A DNA stretch of 64,000 bases. Source: Hsuehochloa calcarea (lineage: Eukaryota > Streptophyta > Magnoliopsida > Poales > Poaceae). Within the stretch, counting starts at the first letter, position 1, and the number at the start of each line of letters is the position of its first letter. The position numbers were made by a program, and so were the translations under genes. Shown here in pieces: positions 34,147 to 46,181 of this stretch. The notes under the pieces are model-generated. The model did no database searches. It had not been told where the DNA came from and saw only the letters and a list, made by a program, of their open reading frames with translations. The stretch spans positions 5,523,534 through 5,587,533 of the forward strand of contig CM070615.1 in NCBI GenBank assembly GCA_036346395.1, given 5' to 3'.

Positions 34147-35011
34147 ATCACGGCTCCTAATCGACAAAGCCCGGGGCCAAAGCCTGTAATTACCCACGAT
34201 TATCCAATTCGGTCTCTAGATCATGACAAGGCAGTACAACATCTGGCCGAAGATTTCGACCGGCGTTCCCTGCCATGCACGACTACAATCTTCAACCAAG
34301 ACCTAGTCGTGACGACTTACTTGGTTGTGGACATGATGGGAAGACAGTCGATGCCACTTAGCTAGTGGTATCTTTGTTATGCTTTGTATCCTTTGTCAGT
34401 CTCTGTAAATCATGATTCATGTTGTTTTTACAGAGCATCTCAAATTCCCACCCGTTGTAAATTGATTTCTCGTCTCTTCAGTTATTCTGGCACCGAGTTG
34501 CTCGATATCACTGGTTTCATTAGGCCGAATGTGCAAATTTTATATCAGTGTTTTCATTAGTCCGAACGTGCAAATTTTACTCGCTCGTTGAATGCAACGT
34601 AAATTCTGCCAGCATATGAAGATTCTTGCCAATGTGGATTGTAGGATGACTAGATCAGCATGCTGCCCAATAAAATCCGCATGCGATATCTTCCACTCAT
34701 AGCGGTTTCCACCATGCAGAATTTTTTTGTCCAGGCTAACCTGATGATACAAACAAATATGCCCTGCCAAAATGCCGATACAACCTGCCAAGTAAACTAT
34801 GTGCTTAGCCTGTGATGCAGTTCACTTCTCATCCCCATATCATGTGCTGAGCTGATGATGCAAACTGAAGCAAATACGCCCATTCCGGCGTTGTTTGCTC
34901 CGGGCTAGCTAGGGCTAGGCGTTTGGCAGAAACAAAGAGCTTTGGGTAGCCCATTCGTTTCTCTCCTTTTGAAATGCCTTCAAGTAACGACCGTGACTTG
35001 CTCCAGGTTTC
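34147..35011. other. Non-genic stretch between LTR and TIR element
   Basis: No gene is recognised. A 79-codon open frame at 34126-34365 crosses the LTR border and has no recognisable domain. A near-direct repeat of TCCGAA/CGTGCAAATTTTA lies at 34526-34580. It may be decayed transposon sequence, but I could not assign it. Confidence 0.4.
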
Positions 35012-37323
35012 AACACTGGAACAACCATATATATCAACAAAATTCAAAATATAGCTCTCATAACACGAAAATTTCAAATCTAACCCCCCGGACCGACCTG
35101 CTGCGCTTAGGGAACCTGCTGCCGTCGGGGACCGCAGCAGGCATTCCAAATATAGCCCCTATAACACGAAAATTCCAAATCTAGCCCCCCGGACCGACTT
35201 GCTGCGCTTGGGGACCGCAGCAGCATCACTTTTTAAAAAAATTCATTTAATAATATTTTTTGGAGAAAACTTTAAATATAGAAAATGAGCTCATAAAATT
35301 ATAAAAAAAATTGTGGAGCCTCCCGGCATAGTGTACGTATTTGTGTAATTTTTTTATAATTTTATCCATTCTTTTTTTCTCAAAAATTCATTTAAGTATA
35401 CTGTTTGTAGGAATTTTCTAATATGGAAAATGAGGTCCAAACATTATGAATTTTTTTCCCAGGATCCTTACACAGTGGACTTGATTGTGTAATTTTTACA
35501 GAATTTTTGTATACTATGAAATTATCTCGACAAATTAAGGGTTTAGATCTTGAAAATTAGGACGTAAGGTTTTCGAAATTAGGGTTTCATGATTTCATGT
35601 GATGAAATATGGAAAATTTAGTACCACATGACTACTCTAGGTAAGACACACTCCCTCCTCCGCACATCTGTCGCCCCGTCGCTGTTGTCCCCCTTTACCC
35701 GCAGTATGATCCATATTGCATACTAACGGATATTTTGCATGGGGAGGAGAAAAAGTTGCAGAAGTCTAATGAAATACGACATCCTCCATTATCTAATCAA
35801 CGGAATGGCAGAAAGAGTGACAGGGAAGATGAACCACAACCAATAAAGGTATGGTAACTTTAGCAAATCTTAAAAAAGATTTGTTTTTTGTTAACCAAGC
35901 AGATCGGTTGCAACATTGTGCCTTCATGTCTACTTGTTCTATATTTTAGCCATGCCTTAATGTGTGTCATTGCTCATGAATTTGGTTTACATTGTACCTT
36001 AATGATTAATTATTTGTGCTTGTCCAGATCCTGCAAACAAAGATGCTTGTTAACACTGAGCAATCTTTTTTGCGCCAGCAAGAAGAGTATAACTAGGCAA
36101 ATTCAGTTTCAAGTTCGTGGTTGAAATGAATACGCCCTTTGGTTTTCTTCATTCCATTTTCCAGCAGTTATGTTGCAACAAAATATTCTCGGCTACTGAC
36201 GAACCAGATGTTTGCTTCTCATGAGTGTGTGTATGTGAGCTTTAGTTGTTTATTTTTGCTACAGTAGCTTGTTTCCAGGACCAACTGACCAGAGCAAGTT
36301 GTTTTCGCAAGTTTTCAAATGTTGGGAAACTCATCAAATAGACAACATAGTCAGTGTATCTACTTGGAATGTTGTTGATATTCTACTCTAAATTTTTGGC
36401 AATCTACTTGAAATATTATTGATATTCTACTCTAAAATTTGAACAATAAAATTGTTTGTATTGGACCAATGAGCATAGCAGTGTAATACACCTACCTAAT
36501 TTCTAGTATAACAATAAACGTTTACTCTTCCTGGCCTCACTTGAGATAGTGTTTTTCTTTGTTAGTTTTTCTTCTTCATACTTTAAATTTTGATTTTACT
36601 GAAATCAATATGCCATCTACCAACAATTCTTTTATTTGTTGCCAGAGAGACTTGCCTTCACGTCCTGTGCTTGGTGCTTCCCGCCGTCTTCTACAAGTTT
36701 AGTATGATCCATATTGCATACTGCGGGTAAAGGGGGACAGCAGCGACGAGGCGATAGATGTGCGGAGGAGGGAGTGTCTTTTACCTAGAGTAGTCATGTG
36801 GTACTAAACTTTCCACATTTCATCACATAAAATCATGAAACCCTAATTTTGGAAACCTTACGTCCTAATTTTCGAGATCTAAACCCTTAATTTGTCGATA
36901 TAATTTCAGAGCATATAAAATTTTGTAAAAATTACACAATCAAGTCCACTGTATATGGAGCTTGGGAAAAAATTCATAATGCTTGGATCTCATTTTCCAT
37001 ATTATAAAATTCCTACAAACAGTATACTTAAATGAATTTTTGAGAAAAAATCAGAATGGATAAAATTGTGAAAAAAATTCACAAATAAGTACATTGTGCC
37101 GGGAGGCTCCACAATTTTTTTATAATTTTATGAGCTCATTTGCTATATTTAAAATTTTCTCTAAAAAATATTATTAAATGATTTTTTTTAAAAAAAGTGT
37201 TGCTGCTGTGTGGGCACCGCAGTCCCCAAGCGCAGCAGGTCGGTCCAGGGGGCTAGATTTGAAATTTTCATGTTATAGGGGCTATATTTGGAATTTTATT
37301 GATCTATATGGCTAGAATTGTCC
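35012..37323. mobile_element. Long terminal-inverted-repeat element (Pack-MULE-like or foldback candidate)
   Basis: Two arms in inverse orientation: about 35018-35705 and 36715-37323. Matched landmarks are CGGACCGACCTGCTGCGC (35090) against its complement at 37230, GTGTAATTTTTA-type AT stretches, AAATTAGGGTTTCATGATTT (35577) against 36825, and CCCCCTTTACCCGCAG (35689) against CTGCGGGTAAAGGGGG (36721). The left arm has an extra tandem copy of its first 100 bases (35041-35136, again 35141-35227). The core carries spliceable coding pieces. I could not find a clear target-site duplication; CCAGGTTTC (35003) and CCAGATTTC (37322) match in 8 of 9 bases but may belong to the arms. No transposase is present. 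Confidence 0.7.
35705..36096 (+). pseudogene. Candidate captured gene fragment (two exons) inside the TIR element
   Basis: A frame of 48 codons without stop (35705-35848: DPYCILTDILHGEEKK, then a charged stretch ending EDEPQPIK) ends at a GT donor (AAG/GTATGG). A CAG acceptor at 36025-36027 starts a second piece in the same phase (ILQTKMLVNTEQSFLRQQEEYN, stop at 36094-36096). A third possible exon after TTGCCAG at 36644 reads RDLPSRPVLGASRRLL. The parent gene is not recognised. Codon composition differs from the AT-rich arms. Capture from a host gene is inferred, not shown. Confidence 0.4.
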
Positions 37324-37902
37324 AGATTTCTGGAAAAGAAGCAAACTGCTGGGGCGCCTGCCAAATGGAAGAGCCTATGTAATGTAATGTAATCTCTGCT
37401 GGTTCTTTTCTATATATTTGGCATTTGGATATACCTTTGTTCTTGCATTAAGGGTTACAATGTGAGTTAAGACGTTAACCCGCCAAACACTTGAGGTAGG
37501 GGACTAGCTTAACACCGCTGAAGCCTTTTAAGTTTGGGATTTGCTAAATAACATTTGGTATTTTTTTTCTTTTAAAATAGTTAAAATTTTATTCGTTCAA
37601 TATGATTTGAGATTTGTATTTCTCTTCTACGATATAAATTATGTTTGATTTTATTATAATTTTATAAAATTTTATTTTCCATCTTTGTTTTTGTCTTTGA
37701 TACACTCGTTTTTTTCTTTTTTTTACTCGCCAAAAGAGGTACATTCCTTTTCAAACAACCCCCACCCAACACCCCCCTTCGCCGCCGCACAACACAAACC
37801 TCCCAAACCCAACGGCCGCCGCCGCATCCGTCATCATAACCACCGTAATCTCGCATCTGACTTCTGGATCTGAACCCCTCTCCGGTGACCACACCCGGCA
37901 TC

Positions 37903-40900
37903 ATGCGACGCGGAGGTGGAGGCAGGGACGCGCGGCCGGGGGACGCCCGCGACGACAGGGGCAGGCACGACCGCCGCCCCCACTACCGCCCCCGCCGCAG
38001 CCACTCCCCGGACCACCGAGCGCGGCGCCCGAGGGACGACGGCGGCGGCGGCCGCGACCGCGACCCGCCCCGCCGCGGGCAAAGTGACTACGGGAGGGTG
38101 CCCTACCGCCAGGAGCGCGACCGCTACGACCACGCCGGTCGCGGCGCGAGCGGGAAGTACGACGCGCCGCCGGACTACATGCTCCCCGATCACCCGTTCG
38201 ACCTGGGACGGCCATCCCTGCGTGCCGCGAAGAAGGAAAGCGAGTTCTTTGGAGGCCCCGGCGGCGGCCGGAGTCTTGACAAGGACAGCGAGTTCTTTAG
38301 AGGCCCTGGCGGCCGGAGCGTTAACGAGGAGAGCGATTTCTTGGGGGACGCCGGTATGACGTTTAGAGTCGGTGCGACGGGACTGGGAAGGACTAGCTCG
38401 CTGTACCTGGACCGCAGGTCGCCGCCGCCACCTACAGAGACTGGATTCCTGACAGGCGGGTCCTCCATGAATTCCAGGGAGAGCTTTGGCACTGGAAGTA
38501 CCCGGTTGCTGCATGATGACAGCGAGTTTCAGTACCGCGATCATTTGCGTGACCCGTATGTTGGCAGGAGTAGAGAAGTCGAGAGGCTTTACCCTGGTAG
38601 GGATTTGCTTGTTGACAGGGATGGAGAAATGGATAGGCTTTACTCTAGTAAGGGCGTGCTTGGTTCTGACATTGCGCCATCTTCACAGTTGAAGGCGTGT
38701 GCTGATTCTTCCTCATCCGTGCTCGCTAAGGACCACCCTTACAGGGTGCATGGTCAACCTGGTTACGAGCCAAGCAATGGATACGTCATGGATAGCCTTG
38801 GCAGGCCATCTCGTGAGTCATTAGGACATGGGAGTGGTCACGCTCACAGGTTGTCGGAAAGTTCATTAGAGCATGGCTCTGATCATGATGACAAGATATT
38901 ACTGGACATTACAAGACAGACACACACTAAGTATCCACCAAGAGCTGTTGCGTCCATGGAATACGATGCACATGAATATGGCAGAAGGGTTCCAGAAAAT
39001 GATAAATATCTTGCGTTGGGCTCATCACCTTTGACAGGCCTCAAGGATGAAAGGATTAATCGCCAAGTGAGGCTACCCCGCAGGATGGCAGAGGGTGAGG
39101 ATGGCTTCCAAGGCATGCATCATGACATGGAACACAATATGCAGCATTCTCATCATGGAGATGCACCCACACGTTACTGCAAGACCAGGGATGTTCGTGT
39201 GGGGTACTCACACTCTCCTGAAATTGAGCCTCTTGCAATTGCAAGGCACCCAGTTCGTCAACTTGAGTTTGCTTCATTTGAGGATGGTCATGAGTCAAGT
39301 GACCAGGAAGTTTCTCCCATGGCTTATAGAAGAAGATCCCGGAGCTCTGCATATCATGATCATGAGATGGATATATACCAAGCTGATGATAGCCCTCCAG
39401 GGCGAGAGTATTACGAAGATGATATGGATGCATATGATCCACCCCCTAAGAGAATGTCAAGAAGAAGTTATGATATGGTTGATGATGAAGATGGATACGA
39501 TGCAGGATATGATATGCCAACTAGTCGTAATGTTTTCTCAAGGATTGTTTTGCCAAATGACATCAATGAGGAATGGACTGGTGCTGATCAAGAAAACTAT
39601 CCTCATTCTGACACGTTGGCCTATGGGCGTTCAAAATACAAACCTATCTATCAGAGGCTGTCCATACCCATTGCCCAGTCACAATTTGGGGGATCTTCCA
39701 TGCATGGAAGAGGAAGAGGAAGAGGAGGATGGACGAAAAGTGTGAAAAAGAGATTGAGAACTGCTCTTCCTCAATTCCATGGTGTATATACATCGGAGAG
39801 AAATGAATTTACCAGGCCAAATAAATTTTCGAAGTTGTCAGAAGATAATTGTAATGGCACTGAATCGAACCATGAGGATGCTCCAGAGGATGAGGATCTT
39901 TCTATGCAGAGAGATCCACCAGAAGGTTCAGACGAATTCAGTAAGCAAGTTCACCAAGCCTTCCTTAAGTATACAAAGTTGTTAAGCGAGAGCTCAACCA
40001 TGCAGAAGAGATACTTTGAGGCACGAAAAGGGTCTTTATCTTGCTGTGTATGTGGCAGGTTTGTGTTTCTTCATCTGTGCTAACAACTCTACCAGCTAAA
40101 CAGTTCCTCCTGTCATTTGGGTAGAATGCACTTTCTGGTCATTTCATCACCCGCTTGCTTGCTGATTTGGTGACTGGAATGGAGGAATATTTCAAAATTT
40201 TATATCGTCTGGTCATGTTTTAGCATACCTCGCCCTAGATATGATTGATTTGTAGTTTAGGTTAACGTAGTGAATTATATTAGTAATTTGTTTAAGGCAA
40301 TTGCCAAAAGGTAGTGCCCCCCTCCCCCATGCGCAAAAACCAAGTCATGTGTTTTTCTTAGAACCCAAGTTATTTCTTGTATATGCTACTGATATGATGC
40401 AATGCGCCAATGGGATTGAGGGTGCAGCATGATGATTATGAAGAAATATCACATCTAGGTACTAGACTGTGCCAACATTATCAGTTCATGGTTCAGTCCA
40501 GAGGCACAATACACTACAGCATGTTGGCGCTGTTTATAGGCTTAAGACATTGAAACATTGGTCCGAAAGGCTTTGATCAATTCCAGCATTGGTCTATGAT
40601 GTGGATCTACATTCTTTGGAGTAATGCATTGCAGATGCATTGAGACAAGATGGCTGGAAGAAAGTAGAAGTAGCAATATGGTGCTGTTCATGAGACATTA
40701 GCTTCATAATATCATTGCCACATTAGAGCTAGTTGGTTATTGGAACTTCTGGTTGCTAATGTTTGGGTATCAGCCATGCTTATTAAGTCGTCGACTTTCG
40801 ACTAGTCGACGACTAGTTGACAAGTCGGTGGAGCAGAGGCGACTTGGTCCGGCGACTCGACTTGCCAGGGCAAGTCGGGCGACCTGTCGACTGGTCGACA

Positions 40901-43775
40901 CTAGTCGTCGACCAGGCGGCGGCAAGTCGGCCGACTTGCCATGGGGCAAGGTGGGGTCACAGAGAAGAGCTGAGTGAGGGAGGCACAGAGCACAGAGGTA
41001 ATGAAGAGCTCACAGAGAGACAGAGAGAGTGAAAGCTCACAAGAAAACTTCGTCACCCTCGGCTCCCAGCCAGCTCATCGACGCCGCCCTTCGTCGTCCT
41101 CGGTTCAATAAGGATAAGAATGGAACGTGGACCCCACATGTACCTGATTTTTTTCAATTGGATGAGGGGTAAGATGGGGATTTTGGGGAAAAAAAACCTA
41201 ACAGGTTTTGTGTGTACCATATAAAGAGTATCTTTCGACTAGCCAGCTAGTCGGTCACTAGGAGGGTAGTGTTGACTTACCGACTTAATAACCTTACTAT
41301 CAGCCAAGTTTGCATCCTGTGAGGTCAGGTGCACACGTTACCAAATTGCTGTTACTCTATTCTTTGGATAGTGAGGTCAGGTGCACACGTTACCAAATTG
41401 CTGTTACTCTATTCTTTGGATAACCAGGATCAAAAACATGGCAGGCCCTTAACTATTCTGCTTGCTATGTATTTCCTCAATCAAGTAAAAACCTTTGTGG
41501 CACCTTTACAAACCCCTTCAGCAATCAGCATGGTTACTTTGTGAGACTTGTATCTAGCCTACTGGTAAAATAGAATTTCACTAACACAAGGTGAAGACCA
41601 TTTAGCACGTGCAAGTTTATCAACTTAAGATGTTGAGGGCTGGCTAGGATGTATTAGTTTGTGAACTACGCCGACCAGTAGGATGGGCTCCACTGGTTGT
41701 ATGGCATGCTACATTTATACGCTTCCCACTACAGGCTGTAGGTTGAACCAACAGTTGTGTTTAAACTTTAAAGTAAGGTATGGGGCAATGTTGTCTTTTG
41801 CTCTTTCTGTCCTGGTAAGTAAGTTGAAGTTGAATTCTACTTTTCCATTTGCATTCATCAAAGTCCTGTTTTATTTTTTCCGCAAGTTCAATAGTAGTAT
41901 AGTACTGATCAGCTCCATATAGATTGTGATTTCATTTCATATCTGTGGCCTTTGAGCACTGTCATAACTACCAATGTTCATTGCCTTTGTTGTCTTCTTA
42001 GCTCTCACTAATTGGAATTTCTGTATTGATCATCATTTTTTATTGAAATTAAGTGTATTTGCTACTTAAGTTTTGTTTTAGTTGTTTATTTGTTCCCATG
42101 GACAAGAGATTTGATTAAATAACATATTATCTCAATGAAATATATCATTCCAGGGATATAGAGTTGTCCATTAGAGTGGTTTGTTTTAACTTGGTCATCT
42201 GGTTACTAAGTAGGCAAATGCCATCTTACCCGCAAATTTGATTAGTCTTCTTTTTCAAACCAGATGTTCGTGATCTTTGCTTTGTTGGAATTTGCCATGT
42301 GTCATGTTAATTTTGGTCAAATTTAAGCTTTAGACCTCACTTTAAATGTTTTTGCATGAAGCAACAATTGTGCCTATTATTTATTTTCAAAGTTTCCTTA
42401 GCTAGTGCAGTATAGTTTCAGTTATGAGTTTTTCTCCTTGAGCATCTTAGCTTCAAGGATTGGTTGATTCTTCCGGTGTTCCTAAATCCTAAGCATTTTT
42501 TTCCCGAGGGAATACATTAATTTGCAAACCCTATATTCCAATTGTTTACATTGCCATAGCTCATTCTTATCCACGTGGTTTTCATCTGCTCACAGGCATA
42601 TAGTTAGTTGCATCCTTCTGGCTTGTTTCCATTTTGTCATTCATCATAATGCATTCAGAAGGATAGTGAAAACAAAATTTCTTGTATTTATGCTATTCTG
42701 ATTTCATTGAACATTTACATGGAATGTCTAACCTGAAGAAATGCTTCGTTTATTTGCTTTTTGTTCACTTCTTTCTTACAACAGTGCCGCAAGGAAGTTT
42801 CCAGATATCGATGCCTTAATGTCACATGCATATGATACATGCAAAGTGGGTTTAAAGACAAAACATTTAGGTCTTCACAAAGCACTGTGTGTTCTGATGG
42901 GGTGGAATTGGCATGTTGCTCCAGACACTTCTAAAGCATATCACTCCATTACAGCTGAGGAAGTAAATGCGATGAGGGGAGATCTCATGTTGTGGCCTCC
43001 GGTTGTCGTAATACATGACAGCTCCACCGCGAACAAGGCAAAGGCTACTGAAGCAAAGATTGTGTCAATAGAAGAAATTGAAGGTGTACTTACAGGTTAG
43101 TCTGCATTAAGCACCAAAAGAATTTATATGCTAGCAGTCTGCCACTTATTATATTTTGTTTGTCCCTGTAGATATGCGACCTAGGGGTCATGGTTATCTA
43201 GCTTGAGCTATCATTTTTTTTGGTCACATGCTTTCTTGAGATAGCCTTCTTTTGTTCCTTTGTAGCTAGTCTGATAGCACTTTTGAGCAAAACGAATGCT
43301 TGGTCTACTAATTCTACAGTTTCTGACACAAAATACAATGTTTAGTTCTGGAAAAAAACCTTATGCTATTGGTGTTTCTTCTCCTGGGACTTTTCAAAGT
43401 TGTTTACATTATCGCCTTGTGTACGCAGATATTGGGGTTGCATGTGAAAAGGCGAAGGTTAGCCATAGAAGGCCAGCCAATCAGAGCGTGTTCTTAGTGA
43501 AGTTCCTGCCAACAATATCTGGATTTCAAGAAGCAATGAGAATCCACGAGCATTTCACCACCAATAACCACGGCAAGGAAGAATTCCAGCAGATCAAAGG
43601 TGGCAAAGGTAAGAGGGCTGCTCCTGTCGACAAACTTGAAGAGCTGCTGTATGCGCATATTGCGGTTGCTGAAGACCTTGTCTACCTGGATGAGGAAACA
43701 AAGAGGAGATGCGTGGTCAGGAGCAAGAACGACATCGAGGCCAAGGCAGACGCCACACTCAACTTAGACTCGTGA
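37903..43775 (+). CDS. XS-domain protein (SGS3-like family), three exons
   Basis: Exons 37903-40058, 42785-43095 and 43429-43775, all with GT-AG introns; the sum is divisible by three, giving 937 aa. The start is the ATG in CATCATGCG; an in-frame GTG at 37885 extends the frame but is unlikely to be used. Residues 1-700 are rich in Arg, Gly, Asp and Ser. They hold three copies of an SEFF/SDFL-GGPGG-type repeat (about 105-155), many RSS/RRxS motifs and an RGRGRGG patch, suggesting a disordered RNA-binding extension. A zf-XS zinc finger (C714, C717, H733, H746/H750) spans exons 1 and 2. The XS fold begins at DLMLWPPVVVIHD (785-797) and runs to about 890 (FTTNNHGKEEF). XS proteins of the SGS3 type bind double-stranded RNA and act in small-RNA pathways. 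No XH domain is seen. Role inferred from family only. Confidence 0.88.
40777..41297. mobile_element. MITE with 9-bp TSD (Mutator-like or hAT-like), in XS intron 1
   Basis: TATCAGCCA occurs at 40768-40776 and 41298-41306, flanking inverted ends TTATTAAGTCG (40780-40790) and CGACTTAATAA (41281-41291). The interior has many AGTCG/CGACT words and no coding capacity. Nine bases fit Mutator-like elements; if one base is chance, eight would fit hAT. Confidence 0.75.
41319..41422. repeat. Perfect 52-bp tandem duplication
   Basis: Units 41319-41370 and 41371-41422 are identical (start GTGAGGTCAGGTGCACACG, end CTTTGGATA). It lies 13 bases beyond the TSD of the neighbouring MITE. Confidence 0.95.
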
Positions 43776-44867
43776 AAGTCACAAATAAATTAGATTAGGT
43801 TAGATCTACTATGATTTGAACAGTTAAAGCTATCTTCCTTTTGCTTAATCTTTATAGCTGTTTGTCCACGTGGCTGTAATCTGGAGAACCTTTTCTACTG
43901 TTATGGATTGAAGCTTTTATATCATGATCCAAACTTAAATTGGATTGATCCGTTTTTTCTTTTCTTTTCTTTTTGAAGTAGTTGGATTGATTCATTGAGT
44001 CGATGACAATGTCCACGAACATATGTAAATTCTCAAACCATCTCAAGGTTTCTTGCAAGTTTAGAACCATTCGAGGAGGAGTGGACTCTGCCCAATTACA
44101 ATGTCCCACAAACGGAGTAAAGAAAAAGTTGCAGCTATCGGAGCTGATGTGCAGATTTTTTTTTCTTTCTGTAGAGCCATATAGTTGGAGTTATGTTATT
44201 GTAGGCTTTTTCCTTACCGATATAAAGCTCGTGTGTCCGAGCGAAGTAGAAAATATCGGATTCTTCACCCATTCCACTCCACTTAACTGCCTTGTTTTTT
44301 TTTTCATTTTCGGTGTCCAGTTGCTGCAACCCCCCCCCCCCCAACCCACAACAATTATGGCATCCGGTCGGTGTTCCCTGACAGCGCCAGCTCGCTTCCC
44401 CGCCGATTCCCTCGCACACTCCGCATCCACCTCAATTCCCCATGTATTCTAGCTGTCTCTTCCTCTTCCTCTTCCTCCTCCTCCTCCTTTCCCTTCTCTC
44501 TCTCTCTCTTAGAGCCAATGAGGAGAAAAGTATCACCTAAACGACGACGCTCACCGGTCAGAGGCGGAGAAACAGCAGCGAGTGCGGAGGAGCGGCGGAT
44601 TCAAAAGACAGCGGTGGAGCTACAAATTTAAGAGGGAGACGAACTGCACCGAGACTGAGAGAAAAGGGGGATTGAAATGGGAATGGTAGCCAGAGGCGCC
44701 GTGTGGTGAATGGCGAGACTGAAGATAAGGGGTCGGTCTCAGCCCACTAGATCCGGTGCTAGCCGTCAACAAGGAGGTGGTATTTGGTTGGATCCTCCTC
44801 CGGCGAGCTTGGCCATCGCCAATGCCCACATGCCTCTTCGTGCGCCTTCTGTAGGTACGATTTGCTG
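43776..44867. other. 3' flank of the XS gene, no further gene seen
   Basis: Contains the likely XS 3' UTR, a poly-C run (44330-44342), and CT-rich low-complexity sequence (44457-44511). Open frames here are short, overlap on both strands, and are compositional. Confidence 0.5.
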
Positions 44868-45170
44868 CACAGGTGTTTCCAGATGCTCCACCCTTTCTTT
44901 GAAGTTTCTTTTTTGTTGCGACCATTGAAAAAAATATTACGACTGTTGAAAAAAAAATTACATACTATTTTGGTGTTTTCAGATGTTCCACCTCTTCTTT
45001 GATAGTTGGTTTCTTTTTGTTGCGATCGTTGAAAAAATTCTACAACCGTTGAAAAAAAAAGTTGCACAATTTTTGTTGCAATAGGTGTTTCCAGATGCTC
45101 CGCCACTTCTTTGATAATTAGTTTCTTTTTTATTGCGACCGTTGAAAAAAAAATATTGCACACATTTCTC
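44868..45170. repeat. Three imperfect tandem repeats of about 105-110 bp
   Basis: Each unit starts GGTGTTT(C/T)CAGATG(C/T)TCC (about 44870, 44970, 45082) and contains TTTGTTGCGA(C/T)C(A/G)TTGAAAAAA. Units are diverged from one another. No coding potential. Confidence 0.8.
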
Positions 45171-45184
45171 TTTTTTGTTGCATA

Positions 45185-45775
45185 CGAGGAGATTAGGCGG
45201 AAGAATTTATAGGGGAATTTGTTAATGTCGGATGCTTGGGCGATGAGCGAGTTCGGGGGCGGAAGAATTTATGGGGATTTTTTGCTGCTGTTTGGGGGTG
45301 TGCATGTTGCATATTTGTTGATGATTTGTTGCATTCGAGAGGAGGTCTGTTCATGCGCGAGATGGACGGTTGAACAATATCGTGCAAAATCGGAGGTCAA
45401 AGCATAACATACGGCGCTAGCGCTAGTCGCGTCCTTCTAAATAACTATCATTCATGAGGCAATGTTGTGTCAAGCCTGGAGCAGCAGTGTTGCACTGATG
45501 AAGTAGTAGCGGGAAGCCGATGCCTCGAAAACCAATGAGTCAAGGAGTGAAATGGGTATTGGGCCTGGCCCATGTAATTGAGTCGTATTGAGTTGGTGCA
45601 GAGGGTGTGGTGTATAAGTTTAGAAACTGTGCACTATCAGACGACATCGAAAAAGTAATGGATAAACTGTAGCGTATCTTTCCCTTCCTCATCCTTCTGC
45701 TTTCCCCACCTGACAAACTCGTTAGCGATAAACCTCTAATCTCGACCTCGGTGATACGCCAGCGACGAGGACACG
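45185..45775 (+). repeat. Left LTR of the small LTR element
   Basis: Repeated at 47279-47866. It begins (A)CGAGGAGATTAGGCGG and ends CAGCGACGAGGACACG, followed six bases later by the primer-binding site. Confidence 0.8.
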
Positions 45776-45781
45776 AAAGTT

Positions 45782-45793
45782 TGGTATCAGAGC
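45782..45793 (+). other. Primer-binding site (initiator tRNA-Met) of the small LTR element
   Basis: TGGTATCAGAGC shortly after the left LTR; sets plus orientation. Confidence 0.85.
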
Positions 45794-45974
45794 TTGGACG
45801 ATCCGTCGGTTGTTCCTTGTATTTTTGCGGCTTTGATCGGTGAAATTCCGAGGGAAGGTTAGCGATTGCCTTGTGCGATTGCTGTAATCCCCAGCCCTAG
45901 GTTCGGTCGGCTTAGAGTGGGAACACCACAGCTCCGGCTAAGCAAGGAGTCCAGGTCCGTCAAGTGGTGGCAGC

Positions 45975-46181
45975 AATGGAAGGTATGGAGGTGAGGTTAG
46001 TATAGTTGTGGAAAACAGAGATGAAGATGGTGCGGGAGGAGATGAACTCTCACATGGCGGCAGTAGATCAACGATTGAACCAACAAGGAGCGAGAATGGA
46101 TGATATGTAGACAAAGGTGACCATGACAATGGAATCAAACGGAAGAGTACAACAAGAACAAATCTCGGTGGCGACGACGCT
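45975..46181 (+). pseudogene. Gag N-terminal remnant
   Basis: From ATG at 45975 the plus strand reads MEGMEVRLV, stop, LWKTEMKMVREEMNSHMAAVDQRLNQQGARMDDM, stop, then TKVTMTMESNG. This is the amphipathic, coiled-coil-like N-terminus usual for plant gypsy gag. It is broken by two stops and cut at 46182 by the CACTA terminus. Confidence 0.6.

Larger units (their letters stand above)
40059..42784 (+). other. Intron 1 of the XS gene (2.7 kb)
   Basis: The donor is CAG/GTTTGT and the acceptor ACAACAG/TGCC; joining restores a zinc-finger reading C-V-C-G-S-A-A-R-K. The intron holds a 521-bp MITE (40777-41297) and a perfect 52-bp tandem duplication (41319-41422). The rest is T-rich intronic sequence without other recognisable features. 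Confidence 0.85.

Noticed and set aside
37834..38544. 236-aa minus-strand frame
   Set aside because: Shadow of the GC-rich first exon of the XS gene on the other strand.
41319..41422. Two-unit direct repeat considered as an array (CRISPR-like)
   Set aside because: Only two adjacent identical units without spacers, in a plant intron; a simple tandem duplication.
44371..44631. 86-aa Ser-rich frame
   Set aside because: Driven by a TCC/TCT repeat; no start context, domain or splice partners.
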